From Geosporobacter ferrireducens (GTDB taxonomy: Bacteria; Bacillota; Clostridia; Peptostreptococcales; Thermotaleaceae), in the NCBI RefSeq assembly GCF_001750685.1, contig NZ_CP017269.1, positions 2,521,416 through 2,585,415 of the forward strand: DNA of 64,000 nt, in the 5' to 3' direction. The position numbers were made by a program, and so were the translations under genes. Under the pieces are notes generated by a model. That model searched no databases and was not told the origin of the DNA. It saw only the letters and a list, made by a program, of their open reading frames with translations. This document shows positions 35,592 to 44,978 of the stretch, piece by piece; positions within the stretch are counted from its first letter, which is position 1; every line of letters begins with the position of its first letter.

Positions 35592-36620
35592 TTATTTTAT
35601 ATCAATGGATACATCCACATTAAAATCCGGCAGTAAAAAACCATCGTTGTTCTCAATGGCAATATCCACTAAGACCAAAGTCTCTCCCCCTTTTTCCACA
35701 GCCTTTCCAGCAATGGCTGCAACCTTTCCTCTGTATTCCTTTGACTTATCTGCCAACGGAATGATGGTCGCCTCTGCCTCTAGCTTTACATCCTTAATAA
35801 ATTCTTCGGCCACCTCTGCTTTTACTATTAAACTCTCTAGATTCAAAATGCTGCACAGTTTTTTCTCTGGGCTGAGGATATCTCCCTGGCTATAGCCGAT
35901 TTCATAAATCACCCCCGACTCTATGTCAGATATAATCTGGGTGCCCATTAAATAATCTCTATTCACTTTTTCTTTTAATAAAACCAGTTCACTTTTCATC
36001 GCCATAATTTTTTCGTTCTGTATAAGCAGCTGATCCTTTTCCTGCTTCTTTTCGTATTCCATACCTTCTATAGCCAGCTGCGCGTCTTCCACAGCCTTTT
36101 TCTTTCCCTGATAGATTTTTTGCTCTCCATCATACTCCCGCTGCGGAATGGCACCCTGCTGATATAAGGTTTCTTTTGCTTGAAGATCTATCTGCGCTTT
36201 CCTCAACTCATCCTCTGCAAACTGCAGATCTCCCACTAATTTTTTCATAGCTGGGTCCTTATTCAAATCTTCAAAAACAGTCTTTTCTGCCTTCTGCTTT
36301 TCTAGCTCTAATACCCGCAGTTCCTGCTCCTTTTTGCGGATCTCTGCATCGAAATCCGTTATATCTAAAAGGATCAGCAGATCTCCTTTAGATACCCGCT
36401 GCCCTTCCTTTACTTCAATTCGCTCTACTTTAGCAGGAATGTCGATAACAATATTTCTAGGATTCTCTGCCCGCACATAACCAAAAGCTTCTATTGTATT
36501 TTTTTCTTCTACAGCATCTTCGTCCTCCACGGATTTATTCTCTGCTCGATTGCAGCCTGCTGTGAGGAGCATGGGCAAGATCAATCCTATAAGCAAAAGC
36601 TTCTTTGTTTTATTTTTCAT
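35592..36620 (-). CDS. MacA/HlyD-like efflux adaptor lipoprotein
   Basis: 342 residues. Lipoprotein signal with LTAGC (Cys~23). The biotinyl-lipoyl half-motif IDIPAKVERIEVKEGQRVSKGDLL lies at ~55-80. A long coiled-coil hairpin (~85-235) leads back to the second lipoyl half and a beta-barrel (VAEEFIKDVKLEAEATIIPL). It is a membrane-fusion-type adaptor for the ABC pair encoded just upstream; ATGA overlap with the ATPase gene indicates coupling. Substrate unknown. Confidence 0.88.
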   Translation of the reverse strand: MKNKTKKLLLIGLILPMLLTAGCNRAENKSVEDEDAVEEKNTIEAFGYVRAENPRNIVIDIPAKVERIEVKEGQRVSKGDLLILLDITDFDAEIRKKEQELRVLELEKQKAEKTVFEDLNKDPAMKKLVGDLQFAEDELRKAQIDLQAKETLYQQGAIPQREYDGEQKIYQGKKKAVEDAQLAIEGMEYEKKQEKDQLLIQNEKIMAMKSELVLLKEKVNRDYLMGTQIISDIESGVIYEIGYSQGDILSPEKKLCSILNLESLIVKAEVAEEFIKDVKLEAEATIIPLADKSKEYRGKVAAIAGKAVEKGGETLVLVDIAIENNDGFLLPDFNVDVSIDIK

Positions 36621-37294
36621 TGTTCCTCCACCTTTCCATCCCTAACATGGATCGTTCGCTGACCATAAGCAGCAGCTTCCCTGGAGTGGGTAACCTGCAC
36701 AATAGTTTTTCCTTTTTCCCGGTTGATGGTTTGCAATAGTGCCATCACTTCCATCCCCGTTTTGCTATCTAGATTTCCAATGGGTTCATCGGCTAGTATA
36801 ATATCCGGTTCGTTAATGAGGGCTCTTGCAATTGCTACACGCTGCTGCTGTCCCCCGGATAATTCTCTCGGGGTATGCTTTCTACGATCCGAAAGACCCA
36901 CAACTTCTAATATTTCATCCAATCTTTGTTGGTATTCCTTAATCCTTTTCCCATCTAACAATACAGGCAGCAACGTATTCTCTTCCACACTAAGGTTAGG
37001 AATCAGATTATAAAATTGAAATACAAAACCCACTTCCCGCCTGCGCATGATGCTTTGCTCCTGATCCTTCATGTCAGAAAGCTCTTTCCCTTTAATTCTG
37101 ATGCTGCCGGAGGTAGGTTGATCCAAGCCGCCAATCAGATACAGCAAGGTACTTTTTCCCGAACCCGAAGGCCCCATAATCGATACAAACTCTCCCTTGG
37201 GAATCGTTAGATTAATATCTTTGAGCACCTCTACCTCAATGTTTCCTAATTGATAGGTTTTATATAGTCCTATGGTTTCTATGATCTTCTCCAA
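36617..37294 (-). CDS. ABC transporter ATP-binding protein (MacB/LolD type)
   Basis: 225 residues: Walker A GPSGSGKS, Q-loop FVFQFYNL, signature LSGGQQQR, Walker B IILADEP, switch His in VTHSREAA. The start is taken as TTG 37294, 6 bases after GAGGTG, giving the family-typical N-terminus MEKIIETIGLYKTY. ATG at 37312, with GGAGG 9 bases upstream, is the alternative. It energises the FtsX-type permease next to it. Confidence 0.92.
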   Translation of the reverse strand: MEKIIETIGLYKTYQLGNIEVEVLKDINLTIPKGEFVSIMGPSGSGKSTLLYLIGGLDQPTSGSIRIKGKELSDMKDQEQSIMRRREVGFVFQFYNLIPNLSVEENTLLPVLLDGKRIKEYQQRLDEILEVVGLSDRRKHTPRELSGGQQQRVAIARALINEPDIILADEPIGNLDSKTGMEVMALLQTINREKGKTIVQVTHSREAAAYGQRTIHVRDGKVEEQ

Positions 37295-37304
37295 GGTTTC
37301 ACCT

Positions 37305-39794
37305 CTATTCATACTTGATGGCCTCCACAATATTTAACTTTGAAGATTTTAACGAAGGACTGATGGATGCAATGACCGTAATACTCATCCCTGCCCATAG
37401 GGCATATAAGAACAAAGTGAAGGAATAATGCATGGGTATAGGTGTATCCATGGCCCGCATTACATAGGGTATAATCGAAATCATTGCGATCCCGGCAAAA
37501 ACTCCTACAATCCCACCAATCAATCCTCCCGTTAATGCTTCTATAAAAATCATCTTGATCATTTGCCCTTTACTCATCCCGATAGAACGAAATATCGCCA
37601 AGAAACGCTTTCGCTCAATAAAGCTAATAATAAAGTTGTTTAATATTCCAAAAATGCCGATCACCATCGCCATGATGGAAAAGCCATTGAGAATGATAAA
37701 GAGCTGACCATTAGACTTATGCTCGTTTTCTTCCATTTGCGCGATGGTCATAACCCAAGGCTGCCTTCGTTCAAACTTTTTCTTTATACTATCTTTCACT
37801 ATTTCAGGCTCCTTGTTTGTTTTGATGTAAATATCATCATAATATTTTTCTCCCATATCCGACTTTAAAAATCGTTCCGAAATCAATGCATAATTGCCCG
37901 TCCATCGAAGGGAATTAAAAAAGCCAATTACCCGATAAGGCTTCTTTCCTCTTTGTGTTTCCAGCATAAGGATATCACCCTGATTTACGCCAAATTTCTG
38001 TTTTAATATATGGGTTAAAAGAATATTTCTATCCTGATCTAGTTCCTGCAGTTGTACATTGGTTAAGCCTACATTCCAATAATCTGCATATCTATTTTTA
38101 TCCACTCCATGAAGCAGGTTGATTTGATTTGTTGTATCTGCAATCTCTACATTCTGGGCACCTATAACCCCATATACCTCCGATACACCTTCTACAGTCT
38201 TTAACAGCCGGTCCAGATTCCGATCTCCTTGGTAAGTCCACATCCAAACATCAAAAGTAGCTTCCCTGTAAAAGCTCACCAACTCTTTGACAACACTATG
38301 ACTAATGGTATTGATCATCAACAAACTGGAGATTCCTATTGATAATAAGGTAATGTTGTTAATGATATTTCGATTATCCCGCAAATTCTTAGCAGCCAAA
38401 ACACCTTCATTTCCAAATACATGTAAATAAACCCGTTCAAATACTTTTACAAAGCCAATGATCATGTAAGGAATCAGAAGGGTTACTGCAACAGCAGACA
38501 AAAGCATACAGAGGCCTCCGAAAACTAACGCTGCCTGACGGGGTACAAACCTTGGCAGCAAAATAGCTGTGGCTAAAAACCACACGCCTATATAAAGCTT
38601 TCTATTTTCCTTTTTATGCTGTATTTCAACTTTATTCAATACGACATCTTTCACAGGGATTTTTGAAATCTTAATAATCGGCACCAAGGAGCTGATGACT
38701 GATAGGATCAAAGCTATACAAAAGCTAGTGACTAACTGCACAGGACTAAATTGAATCTCTACATTCATCCGTACTCCAGTCCAAGGATTCTCGGACATGA
38801 GATAAGTCATTATCCATAATACCCCTATTCCAAAACCACAGCCCAGCAAACCGCCAAGGATACCGTAAACCATACTTTCCAACAATAATACGGCATCTGT
38901 AATTTTTCGGGTCGCACCAATACTGCGAAAGGTGCCAATAATCGGCAGCCTTTCCATGGTGATGACTTTGAAAGATGTGTAGATGATAAAAACACTCATA
39001 AACAGAACCATGATGGTCATCAGCATGAATGGAGTAGTAATTCGGTTGGTATACTGTTTAATTTCCTCCCGGGTCACAGGTTCACGGACTGTATAACGCC
39101 GATAGCTCTTGGACAACGCTTCCATCATCTGCTGCAGTTGCGTTGGATCCTTTAATTTTATAAAAACCGTGGTAGCTCTTCCCCTATTGTTTTGAAGGGC
39201 ACTGAGGGTATCTTTTGGCATATAGACTGTGGTAGAACGACCATCCTCTTGAAAAGGCCCTATAGGCTCTGCGGTGGCTGCAATCAAGAACCGATGTTTT
39301 TGACCGCCTATTTCAATTTCCATGGTACTGCCAATATCCAGCTTGTATTTCTCTGCCGTTACACGGCTAATCATTGTCTTTTTTCCCTTGAAACCGTCTG
39401 GATGAAAAGAATGGCTAAGCTGAACAGGATTCATCTGCTGTAGATCCTTCCAGTCAAAGCCCTTCAAATCCACTTGAACACTCTCATCCCGACTGGGTTT
39501 ATAAAATCCCCCGCCCTCTACAGCTTCTATGATGTACTGAAAATCTTCTTTAAAAACTTCAGCACTGGCACCGGACAAATATCCAGAGGGGGACTTTTCA
39601 TTGGCATGTATCAGGATTTCAGCACTTCCAAAATGCTTGCGCATACGGTTAACATACATTTCTTCAAGAGTACCAGAAATAGCACTAGAAGCAAAAAAAA
39701 GTCCCGCAGAAAGGGTAATAGAAAATATAATTAAGAAGGTCCTGAATTTTTTTTCCCGAATATTTCGCAATATAAATTTGATAATAATTCCCAT
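37305..39794 (-). CDS. FtsX/MacB-type ABC transporter permease, duplicated
   Basis: 829 residues with two FtsX-like halves. One N-terminal TM plus a MacB periplasmic core (~45-225) and three TMs (~260-380) form the first half. The second half has a TM near 470, another periplasmic domain and three TMs at the C-terminus ending SPSLKSSKLNIVEAIKYE. ATG at 39794 follows GAGGTG by 7 bases. It is first in the permease-ATPase-adaptor operon. These systems act as mechanotransmission pumps for lipoproteins, peptides or antibiotics; nothing here fixes the substrate. Confidence 0.9.
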   Translation of the reverse strand: MGIIIKFILRNIREKKFRTFLIIFSITLSAGLFFASSAISGTLEEMYVNRMRKHFGSAEILIHANEKSPSGYLSGASAEVFKEDFQYIIEAVEGGGFYKPSRDESVQVDLKGFDWKDLQQMNPVQLSHSFHPDGFKGKKTMISRVTAEKYKLDIGSTMEIEIGGQKHRFLIAATAEPIGPFQEDGRSTTVYMPKDTLSALQNNRGRATTVFIKLKDPTQLQQMMEALSKSYRRYTVREPVTREEIKQYTNRITTPFMLMTIMVLFMSVFIIYTSFKVITMERLPIIGTFRSIGATRKITDAVLLLESMVYGILGGLLGCGFGIGVLWIMTYLMSENPWTGVRMNVEIQFSPVQLVTSFCIALILSVISSLVPIIKISKIPVKDVVLNKVEIQHKKENRKLYIGVWFLATAILLPRFVPRQAALVFGGLCMLLSAVAVTLLIPYMIIGFVKVFERVYLHVFGNEGVLAAKNLRDNRNIINNITLLSIGISSLLMINTISHSVVKELVSFYREATFDVWMWTYQGDRNLDRLLKTVEGVSEVYGVIGAQNVEIADTTNQINLLHGVDKNRYADYWNVGLTNVQLQELDQDRNILLTHILKQKFGVNQGDILMLETQRGKKPYRVIGFFNSLRWTGNYALISERFLKSDMGEKYYDDIYIKTNKEPEIVKDSIKKKFERRQPWVMTIAQMEENEHKSNGQLFIILNGFSIMAMVIGIFGILNNFIISFIERKRFLAIFRSIGMSKGQMIKMIFIEALTGGLIGGIVGVFAGIAMISIIPYVMRAMDTPIPMHYSFTLFLYALWAGMSITVIASISPSLKSSKLNIVEAIKYE

Positions 39795-39924
39795 AACTGC
39801 ACACCTCAATCGTTTCTTTTCATTCCCTTTCATCATACGGATTATCCCCATTTTTGTCTGTATGTCTACCCAAGAAGATTAGAATTTTTTAATCCTTCCA
39901 AAATTTTCACTTTATAACACCAGA

Positions 39925-39956
39925 AAATACCTCCCCTAAATTTAGGGGAGGTATTT
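39925..39956 (-). terminator. Terminator of the TPR-like gene
   Basis: A 16-bp perfect palindrome AAATACCTCCCCTAAA and complement with no separate loop, just past the stop at 39959. Confidence 0.85.
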
Positions 39957-39958
39957 AT

Positions 39959-40393
39959 CTACATTCTTTCTCGGTAGAGAATCTCTGCTTCTCTTTCGAT
40001 ATAATCATTTCGTTTCTCTAAAATCTTAGCATAATATCTTTTCATTTCCTCATCTGCCGGCTCAATGATTTCCCGCATATTATCAAAATTCTGGAGCATT
40101 TCTAAACCCATTTCCATATAGGCTCTGGAAATATCCAACTGGCACCAGTTATACAATGTATCTTCCTCATCTTCATATTCATTGATAATCTTTTGATATA
40201 TATCAATAGCCTGCAGGTAATCCTTAAGGCCTAAATAACCTACCACATCTCCTAAGTGCTTTAATGCCCAAAAGTATACTGTAGGCTCCTCCTGTGATTT
40301 TTCCATCATCCCTTGATAGTGTTCTATGGCTTCTCCAATCTTCCGATCACTGACGAGAAGCTCTCCTTCCCGAAAAAGTTCCTTCCAATCCAT
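39959..40393 (-). CDS. Small TPR-like helical protein
   Basis: 144 residues, all-helical and acidic. Two to three TPR-like pairs are visible (GEAIEHYQGMMEKSQEEPTVYFWALKHLGDVVGYLGLKDYLQAIDIYQKIINEY). The C-terminal helix is charged. ATG 40393 lies 4-5 bases after GGGGGAG; a longer frame exists without better support. Function unknown, probably protein-protein interaction. Confidence 0.75.
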   Translation of the reverse strand: MDWKELFREGELLVSDRKIGEAIEHYQGMMEKSQEEPTVYFWALKHLGDVVGYLGLKDYLQAIDIYQKIINEYEDEEDTLYNWCQLDISRAYMEMGLEMLQNFDNMREIIEPADEEMKRYYAKILEKRNDYIEREAEILYRERM

Positions 40394-40503
40394 TCGTCTC
40401 CCCCTCATCTACATTTTTGTTATGTATTCTCCTTCCCTCTCTAAAATCCTTCTCTCTAAACAAATAAAGCCTTCAGGCTAATTTTAAAAAAGATACCGTA
40501 TAA

Positions 40504-40529
40504 GGCGGACGATCACTGGTCGTCCCTAC
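40504..40529. repeat. GGCGGACGAT...GTCGTCCCTAC palindrome
   Basis: GGACGA and TCGTCC pair around a short loop. Same family as the copies at 23139 and 30260. Confidence 0.65.
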
Positions 40530-40568
40530 CCATATTCATCTCAACTCTACGGCTTCATTCATCTAGGA

Positions 40569-41150
40569 TTATTCAAATACTACTTCCTCAAAACCGATGC
40601 CTAATAACAGTTGACTTATTGCTCTATGGGCATTTTTCTCTGCCTGCTCTAAAATTTTCATCTCAATTGCCTGGCTTTCCAAATCTTCTTTTAACTGTTC
40701 CAATGCATTAAATACATCTTGATTCCGTACTTCGTTAAATAACCCATCCTTTTCATGGTAGGAATTATACTCCAGTATCTCTTTGGATGTGATACGGCTT
40801 TCCGGTAACCTCACCCGGATGGTCTTGCCGTCGATGACTTCTATATCCTCATCCTTCATTAAACTTAAATCTATGCCTGCCTTTACCTTGGCTTTTACGG
40901 TAAAGATAAAGCTCTTTTTTGTAAAGGGAATCTCTATTTCTCTAAAATACTTGGCATCCTGAAAGTCGAGAATTTCATGAAAATACATTTCAACTGTGCT
41001 TAATTCCGATATTCCCCGAATTCTTTCCAATACACCTGTACTGTGAATCTCTGCCTTGCTCGTCATACCCTTCCATGAATAGCTTAATCCAAGCTGCATC
41101 AGCAGAAGAATGGCTAACGCAATCCAAAGTTCCCGCACTTTCCATTTCAT
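40569..41150 (-). CDS. DUF4230 family protein
   Basis: 193 residues. An N-terminal signal-anchor helix (LWIALAILLLMQLGLSYSW) is followed by a DUF4230-type domain: STVEMYFHEILDFQD, KKSFIFTVKAKVKAGIDLSLM, DGKTIRVRLPESRI, and a helical tail with AHRAISQLLLGIGFEEV. Such proteins are extracytoplasmic and uncharacterised. RBS AAGGGGG. Single gene. Confidence 0.85.
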   Translation of the reverse strand: MKWKVRELWIALAILLLMQLGLSYSWKGMTSKAEIHSTGVLERIRGISELSTVEMYFHEILDFQDAKYFREIEIPFTKKSFIFTVKAKVKAGIDLSLMKDEDIEVIDGKTIRVRLPESRITSKEILEYNSYHEKDGLFNEVRNQDVFNALEQLKEDLESQAIEMKILEQAEKNAHRAISQLLLGIGFEEVVFE

Positions 41151-41246
41151 ATAATATCCCCCTTTATTTATTCCCTTCTATTATACCCTGAAAGTTTCCA
41201 TAATGTCATACTATGTAGAAAAAAGTACAAACCTGGAACAAAAATA

Positions 41247-41272
41247 AAAGCTACCGTCAAACGATAGCTTTT
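41247..41272 (-). terminator. Terminator of the YdjO-like gene
   Basis: AAAAGCTA pairs with TAGCTTTT (plus one G-C flank) and is followed by ATTTTTG on the minus strand. Confidence 0.8.
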
Positions 41273-41275
41273 AAA

Positions 41276-41458
41276 CTATATGGGTACATTGATTTCTTTC
41301 ATACCATCGACCATACTGGCTGAACAGAAAGGGCAGCTTGGCTGCTGCGATAATGCAAACTCCTTCTGCATCCAGCCGATACAATCGGGACACTGCCAAA
41401 CTTCTACCAGCTTTTTCTCGTAGACCGGTTCCTGCGGTTCATGGCTTCTAAAAAACAT
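41276..41458 (-). CDS. YdjO-like zinc-ribbon protein
   Basis: 60 residues starting MFFRSHEPQEP. Two Cys pairs (VWQCPDCIGWM and SCPFCSASM) form a likely zinc ribbon, with the layout of the Bacillus cold-inducible YdjO family. ATG 41458 is preferred, with GGGAGAG upstream. Function unknown; the cold-inducible name comes from Bacillus only. Confidence 0.8.
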   Translation of the reverse strand: MFFRSHEPQEPVYEKKLVEVWQCPDCIGWMQKEFALSQQPSCPFCSASMVDGMKEINVPI

Positions 41459-41569
41459 GTTGTTCTCTCCCTTCGCTGTCAATCTCAAAAAGATGTTTTT
41501 ATTATGTCATAAAGCTCAGAGAGATATACATTAAAAAATTGATTCTATTCTTTGCATATAGAAATTTAA

Positions 41570-42541
41570 CTATATGCTTTTTACACTATTGGTCCATTTA
41601 GCACACTTGTCTCCCCACATGGCAGCAGTTTCCCCGTCGATCTCAACCTTGATCACCTCGCAAAGATTGCTGCAGCCGCTGCATTCAAAACTGGTAGGTG
41701 TAAATTCAATATCCGCTGCTTCAAACCCCCGAAACTTGGTTTTCTCTCCTGAATATTCGATGGCTTCTTTTGAAAGGATGGCGGCTCCCAGTGCACCCAT
41801 CACGTCATAATACTTAGGTATTGCAATTTCTTCACCCAGTTCTTTTTCGAAAGCAGCCCGAATGCCTACATTGGCCGCTACGCCTCCCTGAAATACATAA
41901 GGGGGTTTTAGCTTTTTGCCCCGGCCTAGGTTGTTGATATAATTACGCACCAATGCCTCACATAGTCCGTTAATAATCTCTTCCTTTGAAAATCCAAACT
42001 GCTGCTTAGAAATCATATCGGATTCTGCAAAAACTGTACATCTTCCTGCAATGCGCACCTTCCGTTTTGCACGGAGGGCATATTCTCCAAACTGCTGAAT
42101 CGGAATCCCTAACCGCTCTGCCTGATGGTCTAAAAAGGAACCTGTTCCGGCTGCACAAACGGTATTCATGGCAAAGTCTGTAATAAGCCCTTTATTTAAA
42201 AAAATGATTTTTGAATCCTGGCCTCCTATCTCAAAAATGGTATTGGCCTCCGGCACATAATTAATCGTTGCCGTGGCATGGGCAGTGATCTCATTTTTGA
42301 TTACATCTGCGCCAACCATAATCCCGATCAGCTGCCGTCCGCTTCCAGTGGCACCTACACCGTGTACTGTATACTTCCCTTCTAATTCTTTACGAAGGTT
42401 TCGAATCCCTGTTTTTACTGACTCTAAAGGTTGACCATTGGTACGGATATATTGCCGGGACAACACTTGATGATTTTCATCGATGGCCACCACGTTTGTG
42501 CTCACTGATCCTACATCTATTCCTAAAAATACCTTATCCAT
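41570..42541 (-). CDS. 2-hydroxyacyl-CoA dehydratase activator-type ATPase (BadF/BcrA family)
   Basis: 323 residues. Actin-fold ATPase motifs FLGIDVGSVSTNVV and FEIGGQDSKII. Conserved Cys in MNTVCAAGTGSF and AGRCTVFAESD are the ligands of the dimer-bridging [4Fe-4S] of HgdC-type activators. A C-terminal Cys-rich addition (FECSGCSNLCEV ... WGDKC) suggests a further metal site. Such proteins use ATP to inject a low-potential electron into a partner. It is the third gene of a trio with two DUF2229/HgdB-like proteins. No CoA-transferase or substrate gene is nearby. Confidence 0.9.
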   Translation of the reverse strand: MDKVFLGIDVGSVSTNVVAIDENHQVLSRQYIRTNGQPLESVKTGIRNLRKELEGKYTVHGVGATGSGRQLIGIMVGADVIKNEITAHATATINYVPEANTIFEIGGQDSKIIFLNKGLITDFAMNTVCAAGTGSFLDHQAERLGIPIQQFGEYALRAKRKVRIAGRCTVFAESDMISKQQFGFSKEEIINGLCEALVRNYINNLGRGKKLKPPYVFQGGVAANVGIRAAFEKELGEEIAIPKYYDVMGALGAAILSKEAIEYSGEKTKFRGFEAADIEFTPTSFECSGCSNLCEVIKVEIDGETAAMWGDKCAKWTNSVKSI

Positions 42542-42558
42542 GCTTCTGCCCCCACTTT

Positions 42559-43659
42559 TTAGGATACTTTACTTAATTTGCTATTCTTAGAACTTCGGAT
42601 TAAATCCAAAAATGCCTCTACCCGAGTCAGGTTGTTCGCAAGTCCTGTCTGTTCGTCTAAGGCAATGGTCAACACCGGCATTCCTGTATCTTCCGTCAGC
42701 TTTGGCATAATACTTTGAGAAACGAGTTCCGGCAAGCATCCGAAAGGCATCAGGTGTATAATCCCATCAAAGCCTTGATCATAATAGTCTACAATATGTC
42801 CCATGGTTTCCTGGGCATGTCCCCCGATCTGGATTTCAATATATCTTTCACCTTTTTGCTGAATAATGTGTTCCCGTGACTTGCTAAAAGGTCTTGGAAT
42901 AATATTGTGTTCGATCCAGTGAGACAGGTAATGGCCCCTTCTGACCTCACACCCTAAGCTGCCTAGAGTTTCTTCCATCTTCATGTTCACCGTAGGCTCC
43001 ATCACCACATAGATTTCTCCTACAATGCCAATCCGGATTTTTTGATCCTCCGGTACTTCCTTGATCAAGATTTCATCGATCCATTCTTGGGCTTGTATGC
43101 ATGCCTGGGCCAATTCACCCTCTGTATATACATTCTCATAAAGCCTTTGAATTTTTTCCCAGGTTTTGCTGCAGCTTCCCTGCTGCACCTCATAGGCACG
43201 TTTCGTCTGCAGCTGCATTTCCAGCTCATCTACTTGATAAGCCATTTTATATACCAGTATAAAAATTTTCCAAAGCTTTATCCAAGAATTATTTCCTTTT
43301 AATCTCAAGATATTGCTTACTACTGACTTAAAATCCCTGCGAATAGAATCGAATACAATCAGGTCTACATTATACCCAAGATTTTGCAGGATCCGCTTAT
43401 GCATTTCGCCGTAAAAGCCGGCACGGCAGGGCCCGTGTCCTCCCGATGTAAGAATTACTTCTGCTCCTTTTTCTACCGCCTCTAAGTAACTGCCCATGAT
43501 TACTTTCATAGGAAAGCATGCAAATTCCGGGCTATGTTTTACCCCCAAATCAATGGTTCTTTGACTGGGCTTCGGCGGAGATATGGCTTCATGTCCCAGC
43601 ATTTCCACCAGTTTTTTATAAACCAGCGTTGTTCCCATGTATGGAAAGGTTACTTTCAT
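42559..43659 (-). CDS. 2-hydroxyacyl-CoA dehydratase-like protein (CoA-activase-related)
   Basis: 366 residues. Conserved Cys in SPEFACFPMKVIMG and SGGHGPCRAGFYGEMH, plus MPFGCLPELVSQS, are expected ligands of a [4Fe-4S] cluster as in HgdB/DUF2229 proteins. Start ATG 43659 has GGGGAGG 11 bases upstream; GTG 43671 sits on the RBS. It overlaps the previous gene by 44 bases, pointing to tight coupling. Probably an electron-accepting partner of the activator; the reaction is unknown. Confidence 0.85.
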   Translation of the reverse strand: MKVTFPYMGTTLVYKKLVEMLGHEAISPPKPSQRTIDLGVKHSPEFACFPMKVIMGSYLEAVEKGAEVILTSGGHGPCRAGFYGEMHKRILQNLGYNVDLIVFDSIRRDFKSVVSNILRLKGNNSWIKLWKIFILVYKMAYQVDELEMQLQTKRAYEVQQGSCSKTWEKIQRLYENVYTEGELAQACIQAQEWIDEILIKEVPEDQKIRIGIVGEIYVVMEPTVNMKMEETLGSLGCEVRRGHYLSHWIEHNIIPRPFSKSREHIIQQKGERYIEIQIGGHAQETMGHIVDYYDQGFDGIIHLMPFGCLPELVSQSIMPKLTEDTGMPVLTIALDEQTGLANNLTRVEAFLDLIRSSKNSKLSKVS

Positions 43660-44662
43660 ACTGTATTCCACCTCCCCTTTCTCGGTTCTTTCTTCGAATC
43701 ATATCTACAAAAGCTTCCACCCTTGTTTGGAGATGGCTTTCTCCTGTATGTTCATCTACACGGACTGTCATAAACGGTTTATCATAGGCGCCAGAATCTA
43801 ATTCCATCATTTTTCCAATCATGGAGTCAGGGCCACAACCAAAGGCTGTCACTTGAATAACACCATCTACCTCTGGATCATGGTAAAAATGGTAGCCTGC
43901 ACCCAGAAGCTTGTTGCTGAAAGTCCAGAATAACTGTTTTTTCATAAACTGCAGACTTTTTAGCAATTGCTTCTCTTCAAGCATCTCGAAGGTAATAATT
44001 TTTACCCCTGATTCTTTTAATTTTTCAATAACGTTCATACTGACAAATTCATCATAGATATCATATACATATCCCATTAACCCGATGGTGACTACATCCT
44101 CATTATTCTTAGAAATTTCCTGTTTCAATGGCTCTCCTTCAAAGATTTTCAGCGCATCTGATAATACATATCCGTCCTTGCTGAGCTGTCTAAATTTCTG
44201 CCATGCCTTTTCAGCTTTGGCTAGCGCTCGCTGAAGCTCCCAAGAACTAATTCCCAGGACCCGTTTAACTTCTGCATAATATTTAGGATTTGAAATACTG
44301 TCATTATCAGACTGGATTTTGGGGCTCAGTATTTTGTCAGCCGCCCCTGGCACTGTATATTTAACCATATCAGGCAATCCCATAAATTTAGGACAAAAAA
44401 ATTCATTTTTTGATATCGACACCATCCTTGGGATAAATATATAATCCACCTGATCAACAATACTTGCAACATGTCCAGCAAAAACTTTAATAGGCACACA
44501 AATTTCAGGAACAGAAACCTCAATGCCCTTATTGACGATCACCTTTGATGTAGGCCTGGAAACTACCGTTTCTACACTTAGCGCATCAAAGAAAGTCTTC
44601 CAAAACGGATAATAATAATAGTACAGCAAGGCTCTAGGGATGCCTACTTTCATCTTTTCCAC
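43616..44662 (-). CDS. Acyl-CoA dehydratase activase-related protein (DUF2229-like)
   Basis: 348 residues. It starts MKVGIPRALLYYYYYPFWKTFFDALSVETVVS, the typical DUF2229 beginning. Cys in VPEICVPIKVFAGHV, NEFFCPKFMGLP and VTAFGCGPDSMIGK likely hold a [4Fe-4S] cluster. It ends with the conserved VDEHTGESHLQTRVEAFVDMI. In many Clostridia these parts form a single ~1400-residue protein; here activator and two DUF2229-like parts are separate genes. First gene of the trio. Confidence 0.85.
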   Translation of the reverse strand: MEKMKVGIPRALLYYYYYPFWKTFFDALSVETVVSRPTSKVIVNKGIEVSVPEICVPIKVFAGHVASIVDQVDYIFIPRMVSISKNEFFCPKFMGLPDMVKYTVPGAADKILSPKIQSDNDSISNPKYYAEVKRVLGISSWELQRALAKAEKAWQKFRQLSKDGYVLSDALKIFEGEPLKQEISKNNEDVVTIGLMGYVYDIYDEFVSMNVIEKLKESGVKIITFEMLEEKQLLKSLQFMKKQLFWTFSNKLLGAGYHFYHDPEVDGVIQVTAFGCGPDSMIGKMMELDSGAYDKPFMTVRVDEHTGESHLQTRVEAFVDMIRRKNRERGGGIQYESNLSIHGNNAGL

Positions 44663-44917
44663 TCCTCATCCAGTAATAGCGTAACAGCTGATTTCACTAA
44701 TATTTATGACTGCTACAATCCTTTTATTCACTATGCTATCTTCAAATTATATTATTTTTTTATGGGATTAGCTAAGGTCGTTTTATGCGTTTTTTGACTT
44801 ATTCTGTTTTAATTTTTACCTTTGGTGAAACCATATCCTTCCTTTGCTCATTCTCTCGATTTATAGTGTAAAAGCTTTGACTTTTATGTTTTTTTCAAAA
44901 TATACCCCTTTTAATAA
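44663..44917. other. Gene-free AT-rich spacer
   Basis: I see no coding frame, palindrome or RNA gene here. It must hold the promoter of the activator trio on the minus strand, but no convincing -35/-10 pair is visible. Confidence 0.5.
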
Positions 44918-44962
44918 AAAATAACAACCTCTGAAAACAATTGTTCAGGGATTGTTATTTTT
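44918..44962 (-). terminator. Terminator of the EamA transporter gene
   Basis: AATAACAA(CC)TCTGAA pairs imperfectly with TTCAGGGATTGTTATT. T-rich on the minus-strand side. Confidence 0.75.
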
Positions 44963-44978
44963 ATTGTATTCTTTTCCC

